Shown here piece after piece: positions 44,997-53,316 of a stretch of DNA of 64,000 nt (position 1 is its first letter; every line of letters starts with the position of its first letter). This DNA comes from JAPPKS01 sp963667895 (GTDB lineage: Bacteria > Poribacteria > WGA-4E > PCPOR2b), in assembly GCA_965223985.1 (NCBI GenBank), contig OZ245030.1, positions 930,001 to 994,000 on the forward strand, in the 5' to 3' direction. The position numbers and the translations under genes are program-made. The notes below the pieces were generated by a model that had not been told where the DNA came from, did not search any database, and was given only the letters and a program-made list of their open reading frames with translations.

Positions 44997-46286
44997 ATGT
45001 TTGGGTTTAAACCAAAATTGCGCAGTACCGTTACAATTAGTTTGCTACTTTTGGCTGTTGGCATGCTAGGCGTCACGCAGGTATATGCCGCGCATCATGA
45101 AGTAAAAATTGGGGTACTACACTCGTTGAGTGGAACCATGGCAATCTCTGAGACCTCTCTCAAAGACGTGGTCCTAATGGCGGTTGAAGAGATTAACGCG
45201 GAGGGCGGCGTGATGGGTAAGCAGATAAAACCAGTCGTCGTTGACCCGGCTAGTGACTGGGACCTGTTCGCTGAAAAAGCCAAGGCTTTGATCGTTAAAG
45301 AAAAAGTCGCAGTTGTCTTCGGCTGCTGGACCTCTGTGAGTCGGAAATCTGTCCTCCCTGTTTTTGAGGAGAATAACTCTCTGCTTTTCTACCCGGTTCA
45401 GTACGAAGGTGAAGAGCAGTCGCTTAACGTTTTCTACACTGCCGCGTCTCCAAATCAGCAGTTGGTTCCAGCGGCGGAATACATGATGGAAGAAATCGGG
45501 TCCAAAAAATTCTACCTTCTGGGAACGGACTATGTTTTTCCACGCACGGCGAACAAGGTGTTGAAAGCGTTCTTGAAGACGAAGGGTGTGCCCGATGAGA
45601 ACATCGTCGAGGAGTACACACCGTTCCACCACCAGGATTATCAAACAATCGTAGGGAAAATTAAGACGTTCGCCGCGGGCGGCGACGCCTGTGTTCTTTC
45701 CACGATAAACGGCGACAGCAACGTGCCTTTCTACAAGGAGTTCGCCAACCAAGGGTTGACTTCGGACGACTGCCCGATTATGGCTTTCTCTGTCGCGGAA
45801 GATGAGTTGCGAGCGATGGATGTGCCGCCTCTCGTTGGACACCTCGCCAGCTGGAATTATTTCCAAAGCATAAATACGTCCGAAAACAAGCAATTCGTCA
45901 ATAACTTCAAGGCGTTCTGCAAGCAGAATAATCTGCCCGGTGGCTCAGATCGGGTCACGGATGACCCGATCGAAGCCGCTTACTTTGGCGTATACGTCTG
46001 GAAGGCAGCTGTTGAGAAAGCAAAATCCTTCGATGTTGACAAGGTGCGAGAGGCTGTCTACGGCTTGGAATTTGACGCACCCGGCGGCAAGAAGATGATG
46101 CACGCAAACAACCAGCATACGCTCAAGCCGGTTTACGTCGGCGAAATTAAGAAGAACGCTCAGTTCAAGATTGTCTACAAATCAGACGGGTTAGTTTCGC
46201 CCGATTCCTACAGCATATATCTCCACCCGGACGGCAATTTCCCAGCACCGACCGGCGGTCCAAAGGCTAAGGATGGAGAGATGTAG
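44997..46286 (+). CDS. urtA: Urea ABC transporter substrate-binding protein UrtA
   Basis: A 429-residue periplasmic protein that captures urea. The signal peptide ends near VYAA and is followed by VKIGVLHSLSGTMAISETSL, the UrtA/FmdD signature; VFGCWTSVSRKSVLPVFEEN, LLFYPVQYEGEEQSLNVFYT and AAYFGVYVWKAAVEKA complete the family pattern. TAAGGAGA is 9 bases before the ATG. It is followed by urtB after a 207-bp gap that contains a strong hairpin, which would favour higher UrtA than permease levels. The porin gene 42 bp upstream is probably in the same transcript. Confidence 0.95.
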   Translation: MFGFKPKLRSTVTISLLLLAVGMLGVTQVYAAHHEVKIGVLHSLSGTMAISETSLKDVVLMAVEEINAEGGVMGKQIKPVVVDPASDWDLFAEKAKALIVKEKVAVVFGCWTSVSRKSVLPVFEENNSLLFYPVQYEGEEQSLNVFYTAASPNQQLVPAAEYMMEEIGSKKFYLLGTDYVFPRTANKVLKAFLKTKGVPDENIVEEYTPFHHQDYQTIVGKIKTFAAGGDACVLSTINGDSNVPFYKEFANQGLTSDDCPIMAFSVAEDELRAMDVPPLVGHLASWNYFQSINTSENKQFVNNFKAFCKQNNLPGGSDRVTDDPIEAAYFGVYVWKAAVEKAKSFDVDKVREAVYGLEFDAPGGKKMMHANNQHTLKPVYVGEIKKNAQFKIVYKSDGLVSPDSYSIYLHPDGNFPAPTGGPKAKDGEM

Positions 46287-46378
46287 CCGTTGAATCGACC
46301 GAAGAATAACTGAGCTTGTGCCCCGCCGTTAGATAGCGGCTCTTTAGCCAATGTCTAATGACATTTTAAGAGAGTTCG

Positions 46379-46414
46379 GAAAGCGTAAGGTGTCTTCGGA
46401 TGCTTTACGCTTTC
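46379..46414 (+). promoter_or_regulatory. UUCG-capped hairpin between urtA and urtB
   Basis: A 16-bp stem closes on a cUUCGg tetraloop: GAAAGCGTAAGGTGTC, TTCG, GATGCTTTACGCTTTC, with three G-U pairs. No T run follows directly. In binding-protein-dependent operons such stems protect the upstream mRNA or lower downstream expression; either would raise UrtA relative to UrtBCDE. Confidence 0.7.
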
Positions 46415-46493
46415 GAATTACATCTTGCAAATCGAACCTTCGCAAGATCAAAATCCTCCCACTTTCCTGCGAAGGCGATCTGAGGTCATCCCC

Positions 46494-48224
46494 ATGCCGA
46501 AAGTCAATATCCTTTTCAAAACCCTCGCACTCTCTCTCTTACTACAACTCATCAGCGCTTCTTATATCCGTTCTGCTCGTGCGGACGATGGGTTCATCCG
46601 CTCTGAAATTCACAAACTCACCAGCGAAAACTCTCCTATCCGCAGAGCTGCTGTCATCGCGTTGGCACAAACCGGTGACATGCGCGTGGAGGCAATTCTC
46701 GAATCGTATAAATTGGGAGAGCTTTATCTCTGGAATGATACGGTCGTTCTCTGCAAAGAGATTATTGAGGACGAGGATTACAACGAATTCTGCCGTGTCT
46801 CAGACGTACTGACCGGTGAATCAATTTTGGATGCAAATGGAGAGCCGCATGAAATCCCGGTACAAGAACTTGAGGAGATTAGTCCAACGAGGTCAGAACG
46901 CAAACTCGCGAATAGTGGTAAGTTTCTTCTCAGGCTGTCATCTCCGGATCGCGAGGTCCGGATGTCGGGTGCTAAGAAATGCGGCGATCCACCGGGTATT
47001 GTCGAATCAGTACCCCAACTCCAGGAGATGTCAGAAAACGACCCGGTCAAAAAAATTCGGTATATCGCCAATGAAAGCCTGCTTCTCATCCGCTTAAACC
47101 AAACGTCCTTAGAACTAGACCCTCGTGCCCATCTTGAAATTGCCCGTGCGTTGGGAAACATGAATAGTATGCGAGGGCGACCGCAGCTGCAGGCACTGTT
47201 CCATGGACTGATGAAAGGCGCCAACGAAGCCAAACCAGCAAACGAAAATGCTACGAAAACGTACAGATTCGCGATTGACCAAATTGACGGTTATCAAGGT
47301 TTCGTGGGGGGCGTCGGCAATATATTTCGTGGGCTTTCGCTCGGATCTGTTCTCATCCTCATGGCGCTAGGACTTGCGATTACCTTCGGTCTGATGGGAG
47401 TCATCAACATGGCGCACGGCGAATTGATGATGATTGGTGCTTATGCGACCTTTGAAATGCAAAGATTGTTCGGCCATACACCTGACAACCTATCCGACTG
47501 GTACTATGTCGCCGCACTCCCTGTAGCGTTTCTGACAGCGGCTTTGGTAGGCTATCTCATGGAGATGTTGGTCGTTCGTTACCTGTACCGACGTCCATTG
47601 GAGTCGCTTCTAGCAACATGGGGGATTGGGCTTGTCCTGGTTCAACTTGTCCGCATTCGATACGGCGATAACATCGGTGTTAACGCCCCAACTTGGGCAC
47701 GTGGGGGACTTGAAATTATGCAAGATCTCATCCTTCCCTACAGCCGTTGCTTTATTATTGTCCTGTGCGGCTTGTGCGTACTGCTAATCTATTACCTGAT
47801 GAACTACACCAAGCTGGGCTTGCGGATGCGAGCGACGATGCAGAATCGGAATATGGCAAGCAGTGTGGGAGTGAACACACAGCGCGTGGACCGCTATACG
47901 TTTGCCTTCGGCTCCGGCATTGCCGGAGTAGCGGGCTGTGCTTGGACGCTTATCGGCGGCGTCACACCGGATATGGGACAGACCAATTTCATCATCGATT
48001 CGTTTCTCGTCGTTGTTACCGGAGGTGTGGGTGAACTTATCGGCGTTATCTGCGCTGGACTGGGCATTGGCGTGCTGACGAAAGTGATTGAACCGACGCA
48101 AATCGGTTCTTTCGTTGTCGGTGCGATTTGGGCAAAAATCATACTCCTGTTTCTCATTGTCGCATTCATCCAGTTTAAGCCCGCAGGTCTGTTTGCACCG
48201 AAAGGCAGGCTCAGCGATGTTTAG
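46494..48224 (+). CDS. urtB: Urea ABC transporter permease UrtB
   Basis: A 576-residue LivH-type inner-membrane permease. A signal-like N-terminus (LFKTLALSLLLQLISASYIR) precedes an extracytoplasmic helical domain of about 260 residues (RRAAVIALAQTGDMRVEAIL, SPDREVRMSGAKKCGDPPG) typical of UrtB, and then about eight membrane helices from residue 290 on (LILMALGLAITFGLMGVINM, AHGELMMIGAYATFEMQ). ATG 46494 follows TGAGG and places the signal at the N-terminus; an ATG 69 bp upstream would put an unrelated leader ahead. It ends 8 bp inside urtC. Confidence 0.93.
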   Translation: MPKVNILFKTLALSLLLQLISASYIRSARADDGFIRSEIHKLTSENSPIRRAAVIALAQTGDMRVEAILESYKLGELYLWNDTVVLCKEIIEDEDYNEFCRVSDVLTGESILDANGEPHEIPVQELEEISPTRSERKLANSGKFLLRLSSPDREVRMSGAKKCGDPPGIVESVPQLQEMSENDPVKKIRYIANESLLLIRLNQTSLELDPRAHLEIARALGNMNSMRGRPQLQALFHGLMKGANEAKPANENATKTYRFAIDQIDGYQGFVGGVGNIFRGLSLGSVLILMALGLAITFGLMGVINMAHGELMMIGAYATFEMQRLFGHTPDNLSDWYYVAALPVAFLTAALVGYLMEMLVVRYLYRRPLESLLATWGIGLVLVQLVRIRYGDNIGVNAPTWARGGLEIMQDLILPYSRCFIIVLCGLCVLLIYYLMNYTKLGLRMRATMQNRNMASSVGVNTQRVDRYTFAFGSGIAGVAGCAWTLIGGVTPDMGQTNFIIDSFLVVVTGGVGELIGVICAGLGIGVLTKVIEPTQIGSFVVGAIWAKIILLFLIVAFIQFKPAGLFAPKGRLSDV

Positions 48225-49446
48225 AAACACTGTGACTGTGCAGTCAAGCAATCGAGGTAATGATGAAGCGGAGTTCCTATCTATCCGGACAAATAGACTG
48301 AGATTAAAGATGGAAAATGGGGCAACCGGGGGACGGTCAATTCTTGTCCAGCGCTATGTTCCGTGGGCGCTACTTTTAATCGGCTTAGTCATCATCCCGC
48401 TGCTATATTACACAGGGCTAATTACCATCGGAACAGTGAACATGCTCGGTCGGTACATGGCATTTGCGATTGTCGCAGTGGGGCTCGATCTCATCTGGGG
48501 CTATACTGGCATACTTAGCCTCTGTCAATCCTTCTTCTTCGCGTTGGGTGGCTACGCGATGGGGATGTATTTGGCACACCACGGCGGTCCGGAGGGAATC
48601 ATAGACGCCAATAACTGGAAAATCCCCGCCTGCCTGTATGTCGTTTTTCCCTACAAAGTCGGCGAAGCACCAGGGGACGCTTTGGTTCCATGGTTCTGGA
48701 AGCCCTTCTACACGCTTCCGGTCACCACGCTCCTAGGTTTAATCATCCCAGGGTTAGCCGCTATGGCAATCGGTTATTTCGGGTTTCGGAGCCGGGTTCG
48801 CGGGGTCTACTTCGCTATTCTGACACAGGCAATTACGGTGGCAGGGTGGTTGGTGTTCTGCATGAACAATATGAAACTATGCGGCACGAACGGACTGACC
48901 CGGTTTGATCGAATTGCGGGGTTCAAATTAACAAGCCCTAATGTCAAAGTGAGTCTGTATATCCTCACCCTTCTCTCGCTTGTTGGCGTCTACGCCCTTT
49001 GTCGATACGTCGTTAAATCTCGCTTAGGGCGCGTCCTAATCGCCATTCGAGATGATGAAACTACTTTGCGTTTTTCGGGTTATAAACCCTACATCTATAA
49101 GCTATTCGCATTTGTCCTTGCTGGCATGATTGCCGGGCTAGGTGGTATGCTTTACGCGCCCCAGATGGGAATTTTTACGCCGACGAACATGGTGGCGAGT
49201 GCGTCAATTTTGGTTGTTGTCTGGGTCGCAGTTGGCGGGCGCGGCTCCCTTTCCGGCGCGATTCTCGGCGCGTTAGTGGTAAATCTACTTTATAACTTTT
49301 TTACGTCTGAGAAGAACTTCCTCCTGTTTGTCTGGAAGGCAGAATATTGGCAGTTTGTCTTGGGCGGGCTATTCATTGGGGTTGTGCTCGTGTTCCCCGG
49401 TGGTTTGATTGATCTGTGGCGCCGCTTAGTGGGTACTGCGAGATAA
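48217..49446 (+). CDS. urtC: Urea ABC transporter permease UrtC
   Basis: A 409-residue LivM-type permease that pairs with UrtB. About eight to ten membrane helices are present; diagnostic segments are VGLDLIWGYTGILSLCQSFF, FALGGYAMGMYL and RDDETTLRFSGYKPYIYKLF. ATG 48217 overlaps the urtB stop by 8 bp and has GAAAGG upstream; ATG 48310 would give a 378-residue protein closer to the family minimum, so the first 30 residues are uncertain. After the stop, a short hairpin (CCTCTACCC/GGGTAGGGG near 49473-49491) lies in the 112-bp gap before urtD. Confidence 0.92.
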   Translation: MFRNTVTVQSSNRGNDEAEFLSIRTNRLRLKMENGATGGRSILVQRYVPWALLLIGLVIIPLLYYTGLITIGTVNMLGRYMAFAIVAVGLDLIWGYTGILSLCQSFFFALGGYAMGMYLAHHGGPEGIIDANNWKIPACLYVVFPYKVGEAPGDALVPWFWKPFYTLPVTTLLGLIIPGLAAMAIGYFGFRSRVRGVYFAILTQAITVAGWLVFCMNNMKLCGTNGLTRFDRIAGFKLTSPNVKVSLYILTLLSLVGVYALCRYVVKSRLGRVLIAIRDDETTLRFSGYKPYIYKLFAFVLAGMIAGLGGMLYAPQMGIFTPTNMVASASILVVVWVAVGGRGSLSGAILGALVVNLLYNFFTSEKNFLLFVWKAEYWQFVLGGLFIGVVLVFPGGLIDLWRRLVGTAR

Positions 49447-49558
49447 GATTCAAAAGCGAGAAAGGGGAAACCTCCTCTACCCTGGGTAGGGGTCACAATT
49501 GTTCAGAAATGTCAACATCGATACCATTCAGTAATGGATAGGAAAAACCGGTTTTATT

Positions 49559-50359
49559 ATGGACCAAGCCCAACGAATCGCAGAATATAAAGAGTACAGC
49601 CCACGAGCCAGTCGATTATCCGAAGAGAGATTCCTGCTCTTTCTCGAAGGCGTTACCGCTGTCTTTGACGGTTTCAAAGCGTTAGACATAGAGGCATTGG
49701 GAATTGAACATAACGAACTCCGTGTCATTATTGGTCCCAATGGGGCGGGCAAAACAACGCTCTGCGATGTCGTAAGTGGCAAAACTCGACCGACATCCGG
49801 ATATGTCTTTTTCGATGGCGCCGATATTACCCATCAGACGGAAGAGGCGATTGCGTTGCGGGGAATCGGCAGAAAATTTCAGACGCCGACCGTTTTCGAC
49901 AGCCTTACGACCTACGAAAATATGGAACTCGCCCTACCAGGTCACTTCCATTTGTGGCCCAACTTGTTTGGAGATACAACGAAAGCCCAGCAGGAGCACA
50001 TGTTGGAGATTCTAGAACGTGTGGGGCTTGCGGATGCGTTAGACCTTGAAGCCAAATACTTGAGTCATGGACAACGTCAGTGGTTGGCAATTAGCACGCT
50101 CATCCTATCGGACCCCAAATTGCTTCTCGTTGATGAGCCTGCCGCCGGGTTAACGGATACCGAAACGGCATTGACTGCTGAACTCCTCCTCGAATTGAAG
50201 GGCGACCACACGCTTATCGTCATCGAACACGATATGGATTTTGTACGCCAACTCGATTCATTCGTGACCGTGCTGAATGAAGGGGTTATCATGGCGGAAG
50301 GGCCTATGCAAGAGGTTCAGCAAAACGAACAGGTCATTGAAGCGTATCTGGGCAGATGA
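49559..50359 (+). CDS. urtD: Urea ABC transporter ATP-binding protein UrtD
   Basis: A 266-residue LivG-type ATPase. Walker A GPNGAGKTT (59-67), the UrtD-type signature YLSHGQRQWLAIS in place of LSGGQ, Walker B LLLVDEPAAGLT and VIEHDMDFVRQL are all present. The C-terminus is EVQQNEQVIEAYLGR. The last 45 bases of the gene recur at 52461-52506, after an OLD-type nuclease gene, so the present 3' end may have been supplied by, or copied during, insertion of that cassette. The protein itself appears full length. In most genomes urtE follows directly; here it is 2.3 kb away. Confidence 0.94.
   Translation: MDQAQRIAEYKEYSPRASRLSEERFLLFLEGVTAVFDGFKALDIEALGIEHNELRVIIGPNGAGKTTLCDVVSGKTRPTSGYVFFDGADITHQTEEAIALRGIGRKFQTPTVFDSLTTYENMELALPGHFHLWPNLFGDTTKAQQEHMLEILERVGLADALDLEAKYLSHGQRQWLAISTLILSDPKLLLVDEPAAGLTDTETALTAELLLELKGDHTLIVIEHDMDFVRQLDSFVTVLNEGVIMAEGPMQEVQQNEQVIEAYLGR
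50314..50359 (+). repeat. Direct repeat, left copy: 3' end of urtD
   Basis: GTTCAGCAAAACGAA, one changed base, AGGTCATTGAAGCGTATCT: this is shared with 52462-52496, 2147 bp downstream, with one mismatch over the 35 bases compared. The left copy is the functional end of urtD. See the right copy at 52461. Confidence 0.9.
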
Positions 50360-50395
50360 GCAGTTATGCGGTTAGAACCTGATTCAGAGTAGGTA

Positions 50396-50424
50396 TTGAT
50401 TTATTCGTACGGCTCTGCTATAAT
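50396..50424 (+). promoter_or_regulatory. Strong extended -10 sigma70 promoter in the inserted cassette
   Basis: TTGATT (50396-50401), a 17-base spacer ending TGC, then a perfect TATAAT (50419-50424). It lies 37 bp inside the urtD-urtE insert and would give the OLD-like gene its own expression, with a leader of about 235 nt. The leader holds inverted repeats (GTGGTAAA/TTTACCAC; AGGTAT/ATACCT) but no gene. Confidence 0.75.
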
Positions 50425-50666
50425 AATTCTGCCAAACGCAATCGAACGTGGTAAATGTGTGACACGCTTTCACGAATAGAGCCACTTTTACCACACCTGA
50501 CTACGGACCTCACCGATATAAACCCTTTTTTTCAAAGCCGTAGCCTTTCCTTGTTGGGACATCTAGGTATGTCTGTCCAGAAGCCAGATACCTGGTATTC
50601 AGTACGATGAGTTTTCCCTATTAAACTGAAATTACGCAACAGTCCACTCATTTTGCGTCGGTCCTA

Positions 50667-52460
50667 TTGGAGAGATTGAATCTCTCAAAACCCAAGGATA
50701 TAAATCTGTTTGGGGCCAAATTGCTAACAAAATTGATTTGTCGTAATTTCAAGAACTTTGGAGATGTAGAAGTCGAATTGGGGAATCCCGTCGTTTTTAT
50801 TGGCCCGAATAACTCTGGTAAAACCACAGCTTTGCAGGCACTTGCGCTGTGGGATATTGGTCTCAAACGTTGGAACGAAAACCGTAAAGGGAAGCCAAAT
50901 CCAGAAAAGCGCCCGGGCGTGGCTATCAACCGACGCGATCTCATTTCCCTCCCGGTGCCAAATGCAAGGTTGCTTTGGCGAAATTTGCAAGTCCGAGATA
51001 CTCACAGAATCGATGGCAGGCAACAGACACAAAACGTCCGTATGGATATTATTGTTGAAGGCGTTACGGCTAATAGGCAGTGGGAGTGCGGTTTGGAATT
51101 CGATTATGCCAATCAGGAATCCTTTTACTGCCGGCCCCTCAGATTACCAAGAGAGGGTGGTAAAGCGTTGCAGCGAATGTCTGTACCTGAAAAGGCGGCG
51201 AATCTTGATGTTGCCTTTCTTCCACCGATGTCGGGACTTGCCTCAAATGAAACACGCCTTGATCCAGGGGCGATCAATGTCCGTGTTGGAGAAGGGAGGA
51301 CCGCAGAGGTCCTCCGCAATCTCTGCTATCAGATTTTACACGATCAAAAAAATATTGAAAAATGGGAAACAATCTTCCAGCAAATCCGAGAACTATTCGG
51401 GGTTGAACTTGATGAACCGATTTATATTGTAGAACGAGGGGAGATTGAGATGAGCTATCGGGACAAATCGGGGATTTCTTTCGATCTTTCCTCATCGGGA
51501 CGTGGGCTTCAACAAACGTTACTTCTTCTCGCATATATTGTTGCACATCCAGGGTCAGTTCTTTTGCTGGATGAACCTGATGCACATCTTGAGATACTTC
51601 GGCAAAGGCAGATTTATCAGACACTGACAGAACTCGCCACGCAACATGACAGTCAAATCATTGCCGCTAGCCACTCCGAGGTCATTCTAAACGAGGCAGC
51701 CGAGCGTGACGTCGTCATTGCCTTTCTCGGGTCACCCCATCGCATTGATGACCGTGGGAGCCAAGTTTTGAAGTCGCTGAAGGAGATTGGCTTTGAGCAA
51801 TATTACCAGGCGGAACAGACGGGCTGGGTACTCTATCTTGAAGGTCCCACAGACCTGGCAATTTTACGGGCGTTTGCTGAAAAACTAGAGCACCGCACGA
51901 AGGATATATTCGAACGTCCATTTGTACACTACGTTGGAAACCAACCACAGAAAGCCCGTGACCACTTTTATGGATTGCGCGAGGCGAAACCCGATTTGGT
52001 TGGATTCTGTCTCTTCGATCGGATTGAGCCCGAACTTCAGATGAACCCCGTATTAAAGGAGTATAAGTGGAAGCGGCGTGAGATTGAAAATTACCTATGC
52101 CAGAAAGAGGTGTTGATGGCATGGGCGAAGGGCGAAGGTGAACAACAGACGGGAGGTCTGTTGTTCGCTAATCAATGGGTATCAAAAATGGAAGAGGCAA
52201 TTGCAGAAATTGAAGATGCCCTGATGACACTCTCTAAAGGGTTGCCCTGGTCCCCGGATACCAAAGTAAGTGACGATTTCCTAAATCCGCTCTTCGATTC
52301 CTTTTGCAAGAAACTGGGATTAGAGAATCTGATGCTAAAAACCAATTATCACACTCTTGTCCAATATGTTCCGTCGGACATGATTGACCCAGAAGTATCA
52401 AACGTGCTTGACGGCGTTTTCAAGATAGCAAACCAAGCGGTTCCGATGACCGATGTGTGA
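50667..52460 (+). CDS. OLD-family ATPase with TOPRIM nuclease domain
   Basis: A 597-codon ORF resembling OLD-family endonucleases, many of which act in phage or plasmid defence. The N-terminal ATPase has Walker A GPNNSGKT (46-53), an ABC-like signature SSGRGLQQTLLL, Walker B VLLLDEPDAHLE (Asp302, Glu303) and an H-loop ASHSEV. The C-terminal TOPRIM-like part has LYLEGPTDLAIL (Glu392) and FCLFDRIEPE (Asp451, Glu454). The start is uncertain: TTG codons at 50667, 50676 and 50721 are possible and no ATG is available early. It is not a urea transport gene and it splits urtD from urtE. No UvrD-type partner (GajB-like) follows. Confidence 0.85.
   Translation: MERLNLSKPKDINLFGAKLLTKLICRNFKNFGDVEVELGNPVVFIGPNNSGKTTALQALALWDIGLKRWNENRKGKPNPEKRPGVAINRRDLISLPVPNARLLWRNLQVRDTHRIDGRQQTQNVRMDIIVEGVTANRQWECGLEFDYANQESFYCRPLRLPREGGKALQRMSVPEKAANLDVAFLPPMSGLASNETRLDPGAINVRVGEGRTAEVLRNLCYQILHDQKNIEKWETIFQQIRELFGVELDEPIYIVERGEIEMSYRDKSGISFDLSSSGRGLQQTLLLLAYIVAHPGSVLLLDEPDAHLEILRQRQIYQTLTELATQHDSQIIAASHSEVILNEAAERDVVIAFLGSPHRIDDRGSQVLKSLKEIGFEQYYQAEQTGWVLYLEGPTDLAILRAFAEKLEHRTKDIFERPFVHYVGNQPQKARDHFYGLREAKPDLVGFCLFDRIEPELQMNPVLKEYKWKRREIENYLCQKEVLMAWAKGEGEQQTGGLLFANQWVSKMEEAIAEIEDALMTLSKGLPWSPDTKVSDDFLNPLFDSFCKKLGLENLMLKTNYHTLVQYVPSDMIDPEVSNVLDGVFKIANQAVPMTDV
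50670..50686 (+). promoter_or_regulatory. Perfect palindrome at the OLD-like start region
   Basis: GAGAGATT-G-AATCTCTC is an exact 8-bp inverted repeat around one base. It overlaps the purine-rich sequence and the candidate TTG start codons, so it could be an operator or a stem that hides the ribosome-binding site. Confidence 0.4.
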
Positions 52461-52506
52461 AGTTCAGCAAAACGAAGAGGTCATTGAAGCGTATCTCGGA
52501 CGATAG
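52461..52506 (+). repeat. Direct repeat, right copy: second urtD 3' end
   Basis: It begins one base after the OLD-like stop codon and encodes VQQNEEVIEAYLGR plus a stop, almost the same peptide as the end of UrtD. Near its end the codons differ but the protein does not (CTG GGC AGA against CTC GGA CGA). Synonymous change implies that both copies were once under selection as gene ends. Confidence 0.9.
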
Positions 52507-52571
52507 AACCAAGAAAACAGGCGGGCAAGAACAAAGGTGAAATTAGTTCAGAGGTACAGAGGCTCCTCAAG

Positions 52572-52612
52572 ATTTACGTTTTACGCATTACTCATTACGC
52601 ATCACGTATCAC
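52572..52612 (+). repeat. Degenerate short tandem repeats upstream of urtE
   Basis: A run of imperfect 8-10-base units (TTTACGCATTACTCATTACG, CATCACGTATCACC) fills the last 50 bp before urtE and leaves no clear ribosome-binding site for it. It may be a slippage product at the junction of the inserted cassette. Confidence 0.45.
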
Positions 52613-52619
52613 CAACATC

Positions 52620-53315
52620 ATGCTAACAGTCTCAAATCTCTCATTCTCATATGGAGAAGTCCAGGTGTTGCGGGGGGTAGATATTTACGTGCCCGCCGAG
52701 ACAATTGTTTCTATGATGGGACGAAACGGTGTGGGCAAAACCACGCTGATGAACAATATCATCGGACTGCTCAAACCGTCGTCCGGCTCTATTAAGATCG
52801 AAGCGCGCGAACTCGTGGGTGTTGCAACACACCGACGGATTCGCGCTGGATTGGCTTACGTGCCGCAGGGACGGATGATCTTTCCAAAACTGACCGTTGA
52901 GGAAAATTTGAGGGTTGGGCTCTCGGCACGGGCGGACAAAAAGACACAAATCCCGGATGAGATATATGAACTCTTCCCAATTCTCAAAGAGATGGGAAGC
53001 CGGATGGGCGGCGACCTTTCCGGAGGACAGCAGCAACAGCTTTCCATTGGACGCGCCCTAGTTACCGATCCGAAGGTTCTCATCCTCGACGAACCCACCG
53101 AGGGCATCCAACCGAATATCATTCAACAGATTGGGACGGTGCTTCGACAATTGGTTGAAAACAGAAAGCTAACAATTCTTATCGTTGAACAATACCTCGA
53201 TTTTGTTAGGGAATTCTGCCAGCAGTTTTACATTATGAACCGTGGCGAGATTGTCGCGCACGGTGAAACCGACTCGCTCAACCAAAACATGATTCGGGAG
53301 TACCTCAGCGTTTAA
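52620..53315 (+). CDS. urtE: Urea ABC transporter ATP-binding protein UrtE
   Basis: A 231-residue LivF-type ATPase, the second nucleotide-binding subunit of the urea importer. Walker A GRNGVGKTT (34-42), AGLAYVPQGRMIFPKLTVEE, signature DLSGGQQQQLSIGRAL and Walker B VLILDEPTEGIQPNII, the UrtE-specific ending, are intact. It begins 113 bp after the duplicated urtD end and lacks a good Shine-Dalgarno sequence. Only 1 bp separates it from ureD, so transport and urease genes are probably one transcript from here on. The OLD cassette upstream could reduce or, through its own promoter, raise its expression. Confidence 0.94.
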   Translation: MLTVSNLSFSYGEVQVLRGVDIYVPAETIVSMMGRNGVGKTTLMNNIIGLLKPSSGSIKIEARELVGVATHRRIRAGLAYVPQGRMIFPKLTVEENLRVGLSARADKKTQIPDEIYELFPILKEMGSRMGGDLSGGQQQQLSIGRALVTDPKVLILDEPTEGIQPNIIQQIGTVLRQLVENRKLTILIVEQYLDFVREFCQQFYIMNRGEIVAHGETDSLNQNMIREYLSV

Positions 53316-53316
53316 G

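Noticed and set aside
48088..48216. N-terminal extension of UrtC overlapping urtB by 137 bp
   Set aside because: The extra residues are out-of-frame urtB sequence; the ATG at 48217 with an 8-bp overlap is normal for this operon.
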